The notes below the pieces were generated by a model. That model was given only the letters and a program-made list of their open reading frames with translations, had not been told where the DNA came from and searched no databases. Of a stretch of 64,000 nucleotides of DNA, positions 38,761-51,628 are shown piece after piece. The DNA is from Lophius americanus. Taxonomy: Eukaryota; Chordata; Actinopteri; Lophiiformes; Lophiidae. The translations under genes and the position numbers were made by a program. The DNA lies in assembly GCA_037951165.1 (NCBI GenBank), contig JBBDHG010000135.1:2715001-2779000 (forward strand), written 5' to 3'. How positions within the stretch are numbered: the stretch's first letter is position 1; every line of letters begins with the position of its first letter.

Positions 38761-39756
38761 GCTCCCCCATCCGCTTCATCAACACCTCACTTCATCATCA
38801 CAGAGACCACCCCATATCCCCTCCCCTCCATCCATGAGGACACAGCAAACGGAATGGACTGTGGCTGTTATTTCAACTGTCCCCAAACACACCCTTTGGC
38901 ACACACTTTCCTGACGGACCAACCTCTGGTTCATGCGATATGGCGGGCCCAAGGGCCCTGGCTTCTATCATTGGTGATTAGCAGACTTGGTGGAGCCAAT
39001 GAGGTGCAATTGTTTCCTACGGAAATGTGCTTCAGTCAAGAGGACAGGAGCCACACAAGCACACAAACACACATGTAACTACACTATTCTGCTGTGACGC
39101 AGATCATTTCTATCTCATGGTGAGTATTTCAAATACAGACGCAGCCATCGTCGTACTCGCATAGTATTATGAATGTATGATATGCCTTGGGTAAACATCC
39201 TTTAAGTTTAATTATATCTACAGGAATGCCTCAATGTTGTGTCAGATGTGACCGGTCCTTTAGATCGTGGCCAGATGTGTCTCGTAGGTCACAGCTGTGT
39301 CCAGAGTTTAGAGGTTCGGTCACCTTTTTATCATCTTTTTCTTTTGGAAATCTTAGTGATAAATGTTAATAACTATATATATATGTGTAATGTATGCGAT
39401 AAGGAATATGGGGCTTTTTATCTCACCTGAAATGAAAAGTCAACCAAATTAATTACACAAAAATTTTATATAAAATTCTAATTAATTTCACCTGCTGCCA
39501 CGTGGTGACAGTGTTGATTTGTGTGAACCAGAGCAAGAATTGATCATGGTGACCTCTGACCTTTTGAGCTGTTCTAATCCTCCATTTTAACCTCTGTGTG
39601 AGTTTTGGGCTCCCGACTCTTCCTCCCTTCTGAAGTGTCATGTTTCCATGCTGATTCGTTTTTTTTTTTTGTTTGTTTTTTTACATTATGTTTTTAATAC
39701 TTTTTTGGTAATTTCTTCTGTATCTGTTGCCATGGCGTTGGTTTGTGGCTTGATTT

Positions 39757-39833
39757 GTGCGGCGCTTGAATGAAGAGTGTGTTCAAAAACCGTCAGCGGA
39801 GCGGGCTCACTCTGAGGGAACAAGCTGTCGCAC
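39757..39833 (+). promoter_or_regulatory. selenoi: SECIS element of selenoi (form 2)
   Basis: The RNA folds as follows. Helix I: GTGCG (39757-39761) with CGCAC (39829-39833), and GCTTG (39764-39768) with CAAGC (39821-39825). Core quartet: ATGA (39770-39773) opposite TGAG (39813-39816). Helix II: GAGTG (39775-39779) with CACTC (39808-39812), a U-U mismatch, then GTTC (39781-39784) with GGGC (39803-39806). Next comes an AAAAA bulge (39785-39789) and an extra mini-helix CCG-TCAG-CGG (39790-39799), which defines form 2. It recruits SBP2 and the Sec-specific elongation factor so that the TGA about 1,050 bases upstream is read as selenocysteine. Confidence 0.9.
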
Positions 39834-40316
39834 AGACCACCACAAACGGCACAACAGTGCCTGGCAAGACTCTACTGCCCACGCACAGATATCATCACAG
39901 CTTTTAAACAGTTTGTCACTTAACTCCCGGGTTTGTCTTTTAAACACTGTTCCTCTGTTTTTTCTTTGTTTCCATGGTGAAGATGGTTTTCCACTGGGGT
40001 GTGCAGACTGGATTTAGTTTCTTATCAAACTGGTTTTCACTGCCAGGCAAATTGAGATAAGAGAATATGCCAATAAGCTGTATCTCCTCTTATTGGAACA
40101 ATCTATCTTCATTTTCCAATATTGTCTATGTAATAGGTTGTTAACGGTTGTAGTCAGAAGGAAAGATTTGTGTGTTTGTAATCTTGGCATCAGTTTTGGC
40201 CCTGGTGTTGAAATGTGACCAGTCTTGTCGATCTGCAAAGGACCCCATTTCTGTTAACATAAAAAAAGTTGAAGCTCCATTGGCTCAACATCAGAACAGA
40301 CGCCAATTGAAGCTTG

Positions 40317-40690
40317 CGTCGATCAGCCATAACATTAAAACCACCTGACTAATTTACCACAAAAAGTGCTGTGTGAAGCACTGTGTTCATCAACAATTAG
40401 CGCTATAGTAGTTCTTCAAAAGGATCAGACAACGTAGGCTGGCCGTCTCTCTCCATGCGCATCAGTGTACATGTCACTAGTTCACTAATTGTTCCTTAAA
40501 CCAATTTTGTTAAATACGTAGCCCGAGAATACCCAATAATTCCATGCTTTGACCCAGTTGTCTAGCCATCATAATTGTGCTCATGTAAAAGTTGCTGAAA
40601 TCCATAACCATTTTTCCTGGAGCCATTTTAACAAGACAAAATTGTTACTCTGGACTGCCAGTGGTCATAATGTCATAGTTGATTGGTGAA
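40317..40690 (-). mobile_element. Short Tc1-like element with terminal inverted repeats
   Basis: Starts GATCAGCCATAACATTAAAA and ends GTGGTCATAATGTCATAGTT plus GATTGG, remnants of terminal inverted repeats. The - strand inside encodes pieces like MMARQLGQS, matching the N-terminus of a Tc1-type transposase (usually MARRLGQSISKTA). The remaining two thirds of the gene are absent. It probably lies within the selenoi 3' untranslated region. Confidence 0.7.
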
Positions 40691-41596
40691 AATAATGAAT
40701 GTGTAGTCAAGACTAACGTTAGAACTATTCAGTGAGTCGTCGTAATGTTGAGGGCCAATTAAATTACCGTAATGCATGGAAGAGTTGTCCATTAACATTT
40801 GCAGTAGCTCTACACTGCAACCAGAAGGAAGCACATAAGCACATTATAATGACTGAAATTAGATTGGAAACCAGTTTTCTCGCATCAGTGACTTTGCAGA
40901 CCGTAGGTTGTAACACCTTTCCAACACTTCACCACCAAAACGGAAGTGTCTGAGTTTGTGTGTATACTTATGTACAAGTTTGTTCATGTATGGGTGTATG
41001 CATACTACATTTGTCTTCATATATAGGTAATTAGGTTATGGAATTTTTTGTTTATCATTTTATTTTTGAATTACACATGGCATTATTTTCCTTGAGGCTA
41101 ACGATTTAAAAGCATGAAGCAGGTGACGTGGTTCGACAAGGGGATGAGACCAAACCCTGTAAAGCTGCAAAAACTATCCATGTAGCAGCTCCTTCATCAA
41201 GCATCTTTCTGAGCAGTCCTCATCTCTGCTGCACTTCAAGTGTCCACCCAAGGCTGCAAACACCGTAAACATTGCAACCAGGGAATTCATGCAAGGCTAA
41301 TGGAAAACAGTTGGCCATTCAGTGAACAAAAAAAACCATTTCATCTAAGCGTAAAACAGGTAAAACTGTAATCTGGCTGACGGGTGAATTCTTCAGTTAA
41401 TTTTCTGCTTTGGGCATTTTTTTGTGGTGTGCTCCTCAGCCAACCGTCTTAACCCCTCTGGATCAGTAAACCAGTTAACCAAGCTGTTTAAAGTATGTCG
41501 AAGTTGTTGTATGATGCTGCTCTGCCCAACATTCCAGGGCTCCAGTTTGGCTACTTGTGATGCTATATTTAACCAGTGAAAAATTGTTCAGAGACA

Positions 41597-41602
41597 AATA
41601 AA
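41597..41602 (+). terminator. selenoi: Candidate selenoi polyadenylation signal
   Basis: AATAAA, the first canonical signal after the SECIS element, followed by T-rich sequence (GAATTTTTGTTT). Not proven. Confidence 0.4.
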
Positions 41603-44100
41603 AGTGAATTTTTGTTTAACCACCTCACTGTGTCGACAGAACCTTTTTTATAATCTGGCGTTTCCTCAAAATAATAAGCTCATGTCACATTTATCTCACA
41701 TTCTGCATAGACCTTTTATGATTAAATAAAGTCTGTATTATTTGTGTTTTTACACCAAACATGTAGGACATACAAATAGAGAATAAGAAAACACACCTGT
41801 AACACTTTCAATAGTATTTTAGATATATAAAGTAGCTGCAGCCCAAATGACTGTATATCATAATGAAAATATAAGATAAAGGCAAAACTTAAAAATCTTT
41901 GATGTTTGTGGAACATACCAAGTCAAAATTGGGTCTTGAGAAGTAAGGACATTTTGCAAGTGTAGATTTTTCTATAGGAGGTACCAAAAAGGTGATGCCA
42001 AGTGCCTGCCACCTCCTGAGGGTGGTTTAGTTTGATGTATTTAGTTTTGTTGGTTTCTGTATTTTTCTTACTAGGCATTTAGATACACTGGGATGTGATC
42101 AGCGTAACGATTATGTCAATTATCTAACTAATTAGTGTCCGAGCGCTTTCAGTGCGAGGACTCTCTTGTATTTGTAGTTACTATTATTCCGATTGGTTGA
42201 TCACATTTTTGGGGCTTTATCATGCTTAGAATTCCTGAAACTTTGCACATACGTCAGTCGTGGTGAAAATGTATGTTTATTATGGGTATTGGCAAAAGGC
42301 ATATGTCAAAATGGTTCCTCAGCGCCGCCTATTCATTTTGAAATGACCTTCAACACTGGACTTATTTACACCTATTAGTATAAAACACATGTTCATCTTT
42401 AAGGGTTTTACTAAACAGCCTATAGGGGTCATGACTTAAACTGAAAAAGAAAGATGGCCATTTTTAATTTTGCATAATTTAAGGCGTGTCACATCGGCAT
42501 GAATCTCGCCATTGAATTTGCATGTTCACGACGTCATTTTGTCCAATCAGTGCAAACCCTGCTGGCTCAGAGTCCTACCCCGAACACGCCCATATGACGA
42601 CAACCAGCTACAATGATAGCGCCATCTGCTGGCCAGGAAAGTAAGCCGCAGATGATAATTGTTAAATTTAAAATGTAAAATTGTAAAATTTAGTCTGTTA
42701 ATGGTTTTTTTTTTTTTTTGACCACTTTAAACAACCCTGTGTATTTTTGTTGGTGTTTTTATGAGTTTTCTTCGTTCGTCAAACTTTGTTGTTTGCAAAC
42801 CCTTAGTGTAGTTAAGTTTAGTTTATTTGACCTTATTAAAGAGCTCCCTCACGCGGGTAAAGCCTGAACTTAAGCTTTTGTAGAAGTCAAATCACTTAAA
42901 ACCATCATTAGGGATCAAAACTCATGCTGCCGACCTTCTGGCTGCATTCAGCAGCACCACAGCGTCAGATGTGACAGTGGACGTAAAATCTGAGCGATGC
43001 GGTGAATAAAAACAACCTGCACTACTTCATTCATGCAGCAGATGGCGCTGCAGACCAGCCCATGTCACTGCATTCCGACGGCTGCTGCGGGTGAGGAGTC
43101 AGAGAGGGGAGCCATAAATGTTTCTCTACATATTCCCCTGGAAAATCAGTTTCACAGGATACACAACATTTGGCCTTTTTAATAGCCTTCGTCACAGTTC
43201 GAGCAACACGTGTGCAGAACTTCACACCTCCAACTCGTAGCTCTGCTTTCTCCTCATTGTTTATTGATCGTCTCCTTGCTCATGAGTTCATCTGGCAGCA
43301 GAAACACGTGTGTGTGTTTTATCAAGTTTGCTCTTTCAGCACCCCCTGGGATCAAGAAGATTTTGGAACGACTTTCAAACGATACAGTGGGACATCAGAA
43401 ATATTCGAGAAACCTGAAGATAATCTGCCAAAAAAAGCCTTTAATAACTGATTGTATATGACTTAGTGGTTTGTTTGGATGTAGAGGCCCAGCGTGTCTG
43501 CCTCGGGTCGACACTCTGGTTTGTGAAAGTACGGGTGCTGAGTTCTGGCTGTCACAACATCTGATCAGGGCTATCGCTTATCATGATCTAATCATTTCAC
43601 CAAGAAACAAGACTCTCATCCAGCAATGATTCATCCAAACATTGCTGTGAGCAAGCCACACAAGGTCAACCTCATCGTCTGGGTGCATGCAATATATCGA
43701 GACACTTGTAGATTTTCTCAGCAGATCTGGCTCAGCTTCTTACTCCAGGGGTCTATCTCACATCTTAAGCAGACTTTTCTGCACACACACTAACACAAAC
43801 ACACACACACACTCATCTGCTGCCACACAGGTTTCATACTTTGTAGACATTGGAGTAATTTGATTTGTTTGACGTTCAGTCTTAAAGGCTTTGACAAATG
43901 TCTGACTCGCCTATTCTGGGAAAGACGAAAAGAGTGCAGTGCTGGTCGAACGAGGTAAAGAGTGATTGAAGAGAGGGAGCATTTAGTTGAAAAAGTATGG
44001 TAATTTTTTTTTAAAGTTGAAAAACTTTATTGGTATACATTGAATAATTTCTTTAGAACAAAATTACGTAAGAAGGATCCATGGAAAATCAAAATCATTG
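41603..44100. other. Gene-free repeats and unclassified DNA
   Basis: Contains an unclassified repeat-like block at about 42118-42650 (starts GTCCGAGCGCTTTCAGTGCG, ends ATAGCGCCATCTGCTGGCCA), a T run (42705-42719), and an AC run (43797-43815). The overlapping + frames at 43170-43461 have no homology I can name and no splice support. Confidence 0.45.
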
Positions 44101-44120
44101 AACTATTAAGGGATGGATTC

Positions 44121-44963
44121 TTAATTACACCAAAAATCAAAGTAAAAAGCTGAAATCACAGACTGATCCACACAACAACTCATAATGTGACCCAGGAGTG
44201 TGTTTGACCCCCACATGCCAGAGGGACCTCCTACACACATCTGGGCATGCTCCTGATGAGACTGAGGATGGTGTCCTGGGGGATTTCCTCCCAGACCTGG
44301 TTCAGGGCTCCTGAACAGTCTCTGGTTCAGCGTCTGATGCAGCGACACAGAATGTTTCAGAGGTTCTCAGGTGGATTCAGGTTCAGGAAAAAGGGGAGCA
44401 TTCTATGGCATCAATGCCTTCATCCTCCAGGTGCTGACTACACATTCTGACCACATGAGGACTGGCATTTTCCTGGACCAGGGGAAACCCAGAGTCCAAT
44501 GGACCAGTTTAGGGTCTGGTAGTGGGTATGAGTTTCATCCTGGTACAGCAGTCAGTGTACTGTTGGCTAGCCCATGAAGGTCTGTGACTCTCACTGACCC
44601 GCAACCAAACCGGTCCTGCTGGATGATGACGCAGCAGCATTACGTTCTCCACAGCATCTCCAGACTCTGCCCATCTGCCACATGACCCCAGTCTGAACCT
44701 GCTCCCATCTGTGAAGACAACAAGGCACCAATGGAGAACCTGCAAATTCTGCTTTTCCCTGGTGAATACCAGAGAACAGCGTCAGTGGGCTTCAGGTACT
44801 GCCTCATGCCTAAAGTAATGACAACGACACCAGCAGAACTCAAAACTCGAGAAGAGTCAGTCAGGAAAGATAGGTAGAGAGAAATACATGTGGAAACCAC
44901 CAGCACCACCTGCAGAACCATTCTCTTTTTGGGGGTTGTCATGCTTTTTCCCTTCCATTGCAC
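44121..44963 (-). mobile_element. Inactive Tc1/mariner transposase
   Basis: On the - strand: LQVLHWCLVVFTDGSRFRLG (first catalytic Asp in FTDGSRF), then in other frames LVQENASPHVVRMCSQHLED (family: QDNARPH) and FLNLNPPENL (family: PDLNPIEHLW). The order is that of a DDE transposase. The second Asp is changed to Glu and the third, in DLNP, to Asn, and the frame is shifted at least twice, so it cannot work. Terminal repeats were not found. Confidence 0.85.
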
Positions 44964-47039
44964 CTGTTGTCCCTTTCATTTGCACCAAAACAGGCGAAAG
45001 TGATTCACAATCCCTTATTTTCCCTAATTGGACAGTTTGATATCCGTGACGTTTAACTGGCTTGGTGTCATACTTTGATGATTAAGTGTTCACTTTTAGG
45101 AGTAGTATGTATGTAGGGGGTATGATTATGTGGGCTGGAGCTGGGGGCTCAGTGACACAGAAGGCCCCGGAGAGGACCAGCTACAGAGTATCACAGCTCA
45201 ACTAAATGATGGGTAATTGTTAAATTGATTAATCTTCCTTACTTGAGTCTTTACTTGAAAAAGTGCAGGCTCTAACATGTACCCATATAAAGGTCAAAAG
45301 TAGCCCTTTAAGGACATTTCTTCCAGCAGCTTTTGTGCAAACCAAAGTCAGCGTCTGGTCATATTAATATAATATGAATATAAAATGAATTTAGGGAATG
45401 AGGATCTCTCTTTGTGTTATGGTTCATTTTGGTTAAAATGGTTTTGACGCTAGGAAAGACTGCATTAATGAAATATACAAATAATCCAATAGAGAGCCTG
45501 TTTTGAAAATGTTAAGAGTAGAAATAAGAGAAGTTGATGGAAATTAAATATGTTAGATATTAATACCTAAAAGCCCGTAAGCATTGTAAATTAAAACAGT
45601 TGAAAAAATATACCAACTCACCTCTTATTGTAAATGATGCAAACTTAATCGTTTGGCTTTTTAAATGTGGAAAATGAAAGCTCAAAACAATTATTTTACT
45701 TTGTAATATTGTGTAACTCATTTATACTGTATCTTTATAGATGTGGGAAACTTAGAAACTATAGAAGGAGTGAGAAACTTTAAATTTAAATTCAATCCAT
45801 ATTAACGGCTCATAACAGGAACGGGTCAAGCTTTTTATTAAGACAGACTTATCATAAAGTGCTTCAAAATAAACCTTGAACGGATGTAATTGTGTTATTT
45901 GCGTAAATCTGTACATAGAGAGTTTAGAGTTCTGTTAAAATCAATGTGGTAACCCGGTTTATGGACATAACTCGACTGTGGTGCATAAAAGGATATTTAC
46001 CTTATTATTCTAAAATGAATCCTGTGTCGTGTCAGAAAAGTGAGGAGCTTCACACCTGTCATAATCGCCTGACTTTGTTTTGAACCTGCTGGAAAGGTTC
46101 AGGTCCCATGCGTCAGGTTTAAGGGCGGCTCTTGTCTTCTGAGGTTGAAGGGAAACGGCGTCCCTCCGGTCAGGGTGTCTTTTAGTGAATTGGCTGGTGT
46201 TGATCCTGAACTGACAGTTAATCAGAGGTGGCATCAATTAATCAGTGTTCAGCTCGGGTTGCTGCTCTGCGGTGCTGGACGTTTTGTGCGCCACTGCCCC
46301 CCGTGACTCATGTGCATAAACATCTACTGTCATGGCGAGCAGCCGAAGAATGGTTAACCACTGTGCTACCCCGGAAAACTCCCCTTGTGAGGCGGATCTC
46401 AATTATAGATGACCTTCATTAGAAACCAGACACGCCAGAACACAGGCCCGTCCAGACGGATCACACACACACAAACAGTGTGTTGGGCACTGTGATTATT
46501 CCCAGAGACACCCTAGACTATTAAAGTGCTAATGGTGTAACACCATCCATCGCCGACCATCACCATTAAAACCCAGTAACCTCCAGGTGACCATCAGGTC
46601 CAAAAATTATTACATTCCATTGTATTCTATTCTAAGATGTTGCGTTAAGGTCTAAGATGTTCCGTTGCATTTTTCATACAATAACGAAATGGCGTTCCTC
46701 TGATTGTATCTGGACGTTGATGGGGTCAGCTGCATATCTGTGGTTTGGTCTCTACTCTTAATCCTTTATCTGTGGCATGAAAAGCAGAAACACAGACAAA
46801 GGTTACATCACTCACCAGCGTTGAACACAGGGATGAAACTACTTTCCATTAGATGATGGCGATGGAGCCACGAAGCTCCTGCACACACAGTATGGATGAA
46901 GGTTTCAGCATTTTGGGTACGTCTCTGAGCTGGTTGTGATGGTAGCAGCAATGGCTGCAGGAATGGAATGGGCTGGTGTTGACTTGATACAACTGAAAAG
47001 TTTCCACTTGAGTGAAATATCGATATGAATAGGTGCTTT
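44964..47039. other. Gene-free stretch, nothing recognisable
   Basis: AT-rich with short random frames; no exon, RNA gene or repeat signature that I can name. Confidence 0.45.
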
Positions 47040-47620
47040 AGTGTATCCCCGAGAAGTCAGGGATTTTATGGAGTGGTCCTCTATTGGTCAAACTATTTCA
47101 TGGATCATTTCCACATTTTTTACACACATAGACCTTAGTGTGAGGAAGAACTGGATTGATTTGGGGAAAGGTCGGTTGTATGTTTTTGATATCGGGGGAG
47201 GTTTATCTCCAAATGTTTTCGGCACATGATTGCTCACTTGCATTTGTCATATTTTACTCTAATAGTTCATATTTAACTCATTAATATATATTTATATGTA
47301 AAACACTGTTTTTCTGACACTCCTAACCGTTGGTTCCATTAAGTCCATATTTGGTGAATAAGAGTCGAGTCGAGGAGATATAGGTATCTTGTATATATCA
47401 TATTTTACACCTATTGCTCATATTTTACTCATTAGGGGAATTTTTTTTTTGTTTAATGAAAAACACTGTTTTTTGGGCCGTGCTTCACATTTAATTTCAA
47501 GCTTTCAATCAGTTGGATTGCTTGTGAAACGCAGGGGATTGGGGACATTTTGGCGATAAACCGGTCCTATCTTATCATTTATTTTTTTCCAAAAATATAC
47601 ACTAAGGAAAGGAAAATTGA
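47040..47620 (-). repeat. Copy of the dispersed unclassified repeat
   Basis: Has the family marks in inverse orientation: TATCCCCGAGAAGTCAGGGA (47044-47063), GGTTTATCTCCAAATG (47200-47215), and two AAACACTGTTTTTCTG/TTTTGGG-like segments (47300, 47461). See the finding on this family. Confidence 0.55.
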
Positions 47621-50560
47621 GAGATACTAGAGGGAATAACAACATGAATGAAATTTGTTTTTTTTGTTTTGAGGCTCAACACAAACTTACAGACACAGCT
47701 GTCCGGCTCAGATTGTTAGGATCTCCTGCAGCTTGCACCATCTCCACCCTTTAAAGATATTTTCATTCTTTCCTTCTTCTTTGACTCAGCCGGTAAACTC
47801 TACTAGCTGCTTCATCAGAACATCCCACCCTGTCCTGTCATTAAGTCTCTTTTTGGCTTTCTCCGTTTATACTGACACAGATTTAGTACCATCACTAGTA
47901 CATCACTACACACACACACAAAGTCCACACTGGAAGTCTCCAAGGCCAGAGTGGATTTGACCCCAGAACTCTGCTTCCGTCTTTGCATTTATAAGTAACT
48001 AGTTCAAGCAGACAAGCACAAAGTAACAAGTCCAGACATGATTTATATTGTTAGTAATTTCAGCAGACCATTTTAAACACATATACGCAACTCATCTCTG
48101 ACCAATGACCCCAACTGACCGTCTCCATGGTAAGGTCATCAACAGGGCATGATAGGCGCTGAAACTTTGTGATGCAGCTTAGCTTAGCAACCAGCAATCA
48201 TTGTAACATTCATGGCTGTGTGGTGATGCTGAGAGAGAACCTCAGCAAAGAACCAAAGATCATAGTGATCAAAACCACAGTGACGCAATGCAACTTAAGA
48301 AAAACACATATAAATAGATATAGCACGAGCAAATTGAGAAAGCATCTTCATCACTTTGACAACACACGCCCGCTGAAAAAGGTATGACAGAACACATTCA
48401 GAAAAACAATCTGCAAAAGCCACAAGACAACGATTCACGAAGGACACTTTTAAGTGATGGACTCCAGGACAGACTTTTTTAATGCTTCCTTAAGCGAATT
48501 AAACAGATATAATACACAGACATTTCATCATATCCTGATTAACCGTGGTAGCCTTGCTTGACTTCTGGGTCATGTTGTCATGTGACTTAGTATAAACCAT
48601 GAATCACCAGGTGAAAATAACAAATAAAATGAATAGTGACCCTCACAGGCGCAGAATGTCCCGGCAGCTGCAGGTTTTAAAATGTAGCTGAGGTATATGA
48701 AAAACAGAAATGTCCTAAATATAAATGTGTCTAAAAATAAGTCGCATTTGAGTGTCTTAACTGAGACTCACAGACTCGGTACCCATCTCTGCTCTCTGTG
48801 GAGGGCTTCTTCTATGAGCCAGTGACAGGTGATCCTACAGGAAACTGACACTGGACTTTACAGACTGATTATGTGCACCATAGAAGAAGACAAAACTTTG
48901 ACAGTCTGACGGAACCAGCATGTAACCGTGTGTTATGTAATACAACCAGAGTTGTTTGGGTCAAACCCCAGCCTTACAGTGAAGGTTCAAGACTTACCGA
49001 CACTGAGGCAAAAAAGGCAATTAGGATCCACCAGATTTCTAAAAGACACTAACTTCTTTTAATACACAGAACTAATTATGAAGAAGTAAAATAGTATTTC
49101 CACAATATGCAAAGTTAGCTTGTTGTAGTCATATTTACATTTCTTTCTTTTTTTGAAATGTTATCAGCTGAAAATTTGAGACCTGAAGCATCACAGAGGT
49201 CAAGTCTTCATCATATGCGTGACCTCTCCAGCCGTCACCTCTGTTTGACATCCTCTTGCTTTGTCTCAGTGAGACAGCACACATTTACCGCCACAGAAGT
49301 GAGAAGCTGCATCTCTACTTGGCAAACATATGAACCCATCCTGGAAGTTCCCACTTCTCTGGAAACTAAGTTGAAGGCCCACTAAGTCAACATGTCACCG
49401 ATAGCCAGTTCTGATCACATGGAAACACGTATTATGTCACAGTTTGATGTTCCTGTTAGAAGCGCGTGCTCTCCTGAAAGAGCAATAATCATTGTGGCAT
49501 GCATCTAAATGTAATGTTCCAGTAGCCAGAGTTACAGCCGCATGTTCAACCTGCATTATTAATCAGTTTTCCATACCTTGTTTTTCCAGTTCATGCACTG
49601 CTATCACCAGATTCAGTTCAACTGGACTCAGTCCTCAATGGGTGGTGGTGGTGGTGGTGGTAGGGGGGCGGGTTGGGTTGGAATGTGTGCGATGATGAGG
49701 ATATTGGACACTTTTGTTTAGACCCTCAAAAATCCCCATATCTAATGCCACTGCAACAAACCACTATTACTCTAATTGGTTTGCAAAATTTAAAAAAATT
49801 AAATTTTCATTGTGTTTCCTGTTTAGACGACGGTCACGTTAATTTTTAACCCTCTATTGCATGAATTATTTCATCAGCTTTTGACACTTAGAATTGATTA
49901 AATAATGGAAATACTTTAAAATAAATAAAATATTAATAAAGGTTGGTAGTTGGCAAAATGTAACAAATCATAATATGTGGAAAGAAAGAAAACAAAGAAA
50001 TGTGTTTTTCCATTTCAAAACATAACTTTATCCTAGTCAAGACATAACAAATCAGAATTTAATTGCTGATATGTATAACTCAACATGTACACATGCTGTA
50101 TTAATCTTATTTAAACTGTTTGTTATGTTTGGCTGTGACATTATAATAACAGTGACATACACCTGTAATAAAACTCAGGAGGGTCAGCCTTCTCTGGATC
50201 AGAACCTTCAAAGTGACAGCCCCCTTTTTCAGAACTTACCAGTAGAAAATTGATTACATATTACTACCTTTTTGGAAAATTGAGATAACTAATTGCTGGC
50301 CTATGTAAACACCTTGCAAGAGAGGGTGAACCATCCTCATGGAAATGTGAATGTATCGGTTTGTCTGGAATAAATCTCCTCGGCTGGCTGCAGACCAAAT
50401 CACATTTCTGATATGTTTGTGACACAGGAACCGTCCAGAAACCACAGAACACCTGGCCTATTGGTCCTCCACAAAATCTAGTCTATTTGTAGTGAAACAG
50501 CTTTTAGATGAAATGCAACTAAGACATGCAATAATCCAAAATCTTCTTTTCTTGAGATCT
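47621..50560. other. Gene-free stretch, nothing recognisable
   Basis: No gene-like signal. It includes a GGT run (49640-49662) and minor AC runs (about 47909-47920). Short open frames at 48169-48387 and 49158-49385 are unsupported. Confidence 0.45.
49640..49662. repeat. (GGT)n microsatellite
   Basis: About seven GGT units followed by a G-rich run. Confidence 0.8.
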
Positions 50561-50702
50561 TGTGTCCCTAAAATTGTACTTTTTTTGCTTTTGTGAAGTT
50601 CTTATGGTGTATTTCCTCTTATCTTTCTTGTAAAGCACATTGAATCGCCTTGTTATACAAAACATGGGACATAAATAAAGCAGCCATGCTTTGCCTTACA
50701 GT
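50560..50702 (+). repeat. LINE 3' end type fish repeat
   Basis: TTGTAAAGCACATTGAATCG, then ACATAAATAAAGCAGCCATG and CTTTGCCTTAC. This resembles the common fish tail 'tgtaaagcactttgaat...ataaataaacttgccttgcctt'. Only the tail is visible. Confidence 0.6.
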
Positions 50703-50827
50703 ATCGGAGATTAGAGCTTCATATCAGTGTTAAGTAGCCAGAGAGGTAACTTAAGTGGGGGGGATGTATCCACTTCAGTGGGTTCAATCTGTCACCATTG
50801 GGCGCACGCAGAACATGGGCCTCAACC

Positions 50828-50880
50828 CAACAATCACACACACACACCCACACACACACACTCATAAACGCACACACATG
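50828..50880. repeat. (CA)n microsatellite
   Basis: Interrupted CA run with CCA and CTCATAAACG interruptions. Confidence 0.8.
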
Positions 50881-51099
50881 CTCACAATATCAGATAACAG
50901 ACCATAAATGTTTGAGTAGCCACAGAGAGTGCCACAAAGGAGCAACCAGATTCCTCCACCTCTTTGCAGCACATCTGACTACTAATGATGATCCAGCAAT
51001 GCTGACAAGAGGAAGTTTATAAACAGAGGGAACAAACACCCGTGACATAATTCAAGTAAGAATATTTGGGACCCCATAAGAAATAATTTGGCAAGCCCA

Positions 51100-51490
51100 T
51101 CTGATACGACCCCCAGGGTTTGGTGAAGAGTTGCTTTGTGCAGTAAAAAAGGTAAATATATGACAAAATATAAGTAAAAGGGAGGACTACAAACCTGAGT
51201 TGTAGTTGTAGGCTGGTTCCAAAATTCTAAAATGCTGTGAAAATGTGTCAATTGTATCCAAGTTTAGGAAACCACAATAATGTGACTGCAGCCACTTTGG
51301 GCCGGGTCCACGCCACAAAACACATTCTATCTTGAGAAGCATCAGCTCATCAGTTTACCAAACAAATAGCTGTGGTGGCACTAATGATCCAGTAATTACA
51401 GATCCAGTGAGGAACACACCAGTGATGGTTTTCCATTAAGTTCCTTGTAACTCTGAATTAAAGGTTACAGCCTGAGAACAGATACTTGAC
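51100..51490 (-). repeat. Copy A of a 380-bp diverged repeat pair
   Basis: Matches 55878-56270 in the same orientation over almost its whole length, e.g. the shared segments GTTTACCAAACAAATAG and TGTGGTGGCACTAA. Both copies keep an open - strand segment of about 35 codons beginning PKWLQS and containing DTFSQHF or HTFSQHF. Unclassified. Confidence 0.7.
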
Positions 51491-51607
51491 GGTATGAGAG
51501 ACAATTAAATGAAGAAAATATGACTGTTTATTGCTTGGATGAAAGGTGATAATTTGTCTGTCAGAAAGTCTTTGGTGCTTGGACTCTTCAGGGAGTCCAG
51601 ACAGTGA

Positions 51608-51628
51608 TGGTGGTGGTGGTGGTGGTGG
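51608..51628. repeat. (GGT)n microsatellite
   Basis: Seven GGT-type units. Confidence 0.8.

Larger units (their letters stand above)
38761..41602 (+). other. selenoi: selenoi 3' untranslated region (approximate extent)
   Basis: No coding sequence. It must extend beyond the SECIS element at 39757-39833. The first good AATAAA after that is at 41597-41602, which would give a 2.8-kb untranslated region that includes a Tc1-like fragment (40317-40690). The true end could be earlier if a variant signal is used. Confidence 0.5.

Noticed and set aside
38821..38880. First SECIS candidate (ATGAGGACACAGC... with CTGTG)
   Set aside because: A stem forms but the required GA on the 3' side of the quartet is missing; 39757-39833 fits all rules.
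43170..43461. Two overlapping + frames of 83-93 codons
   Set aside because: No homology and no splice support; the overlap in two frames suggests low stop density by chance.
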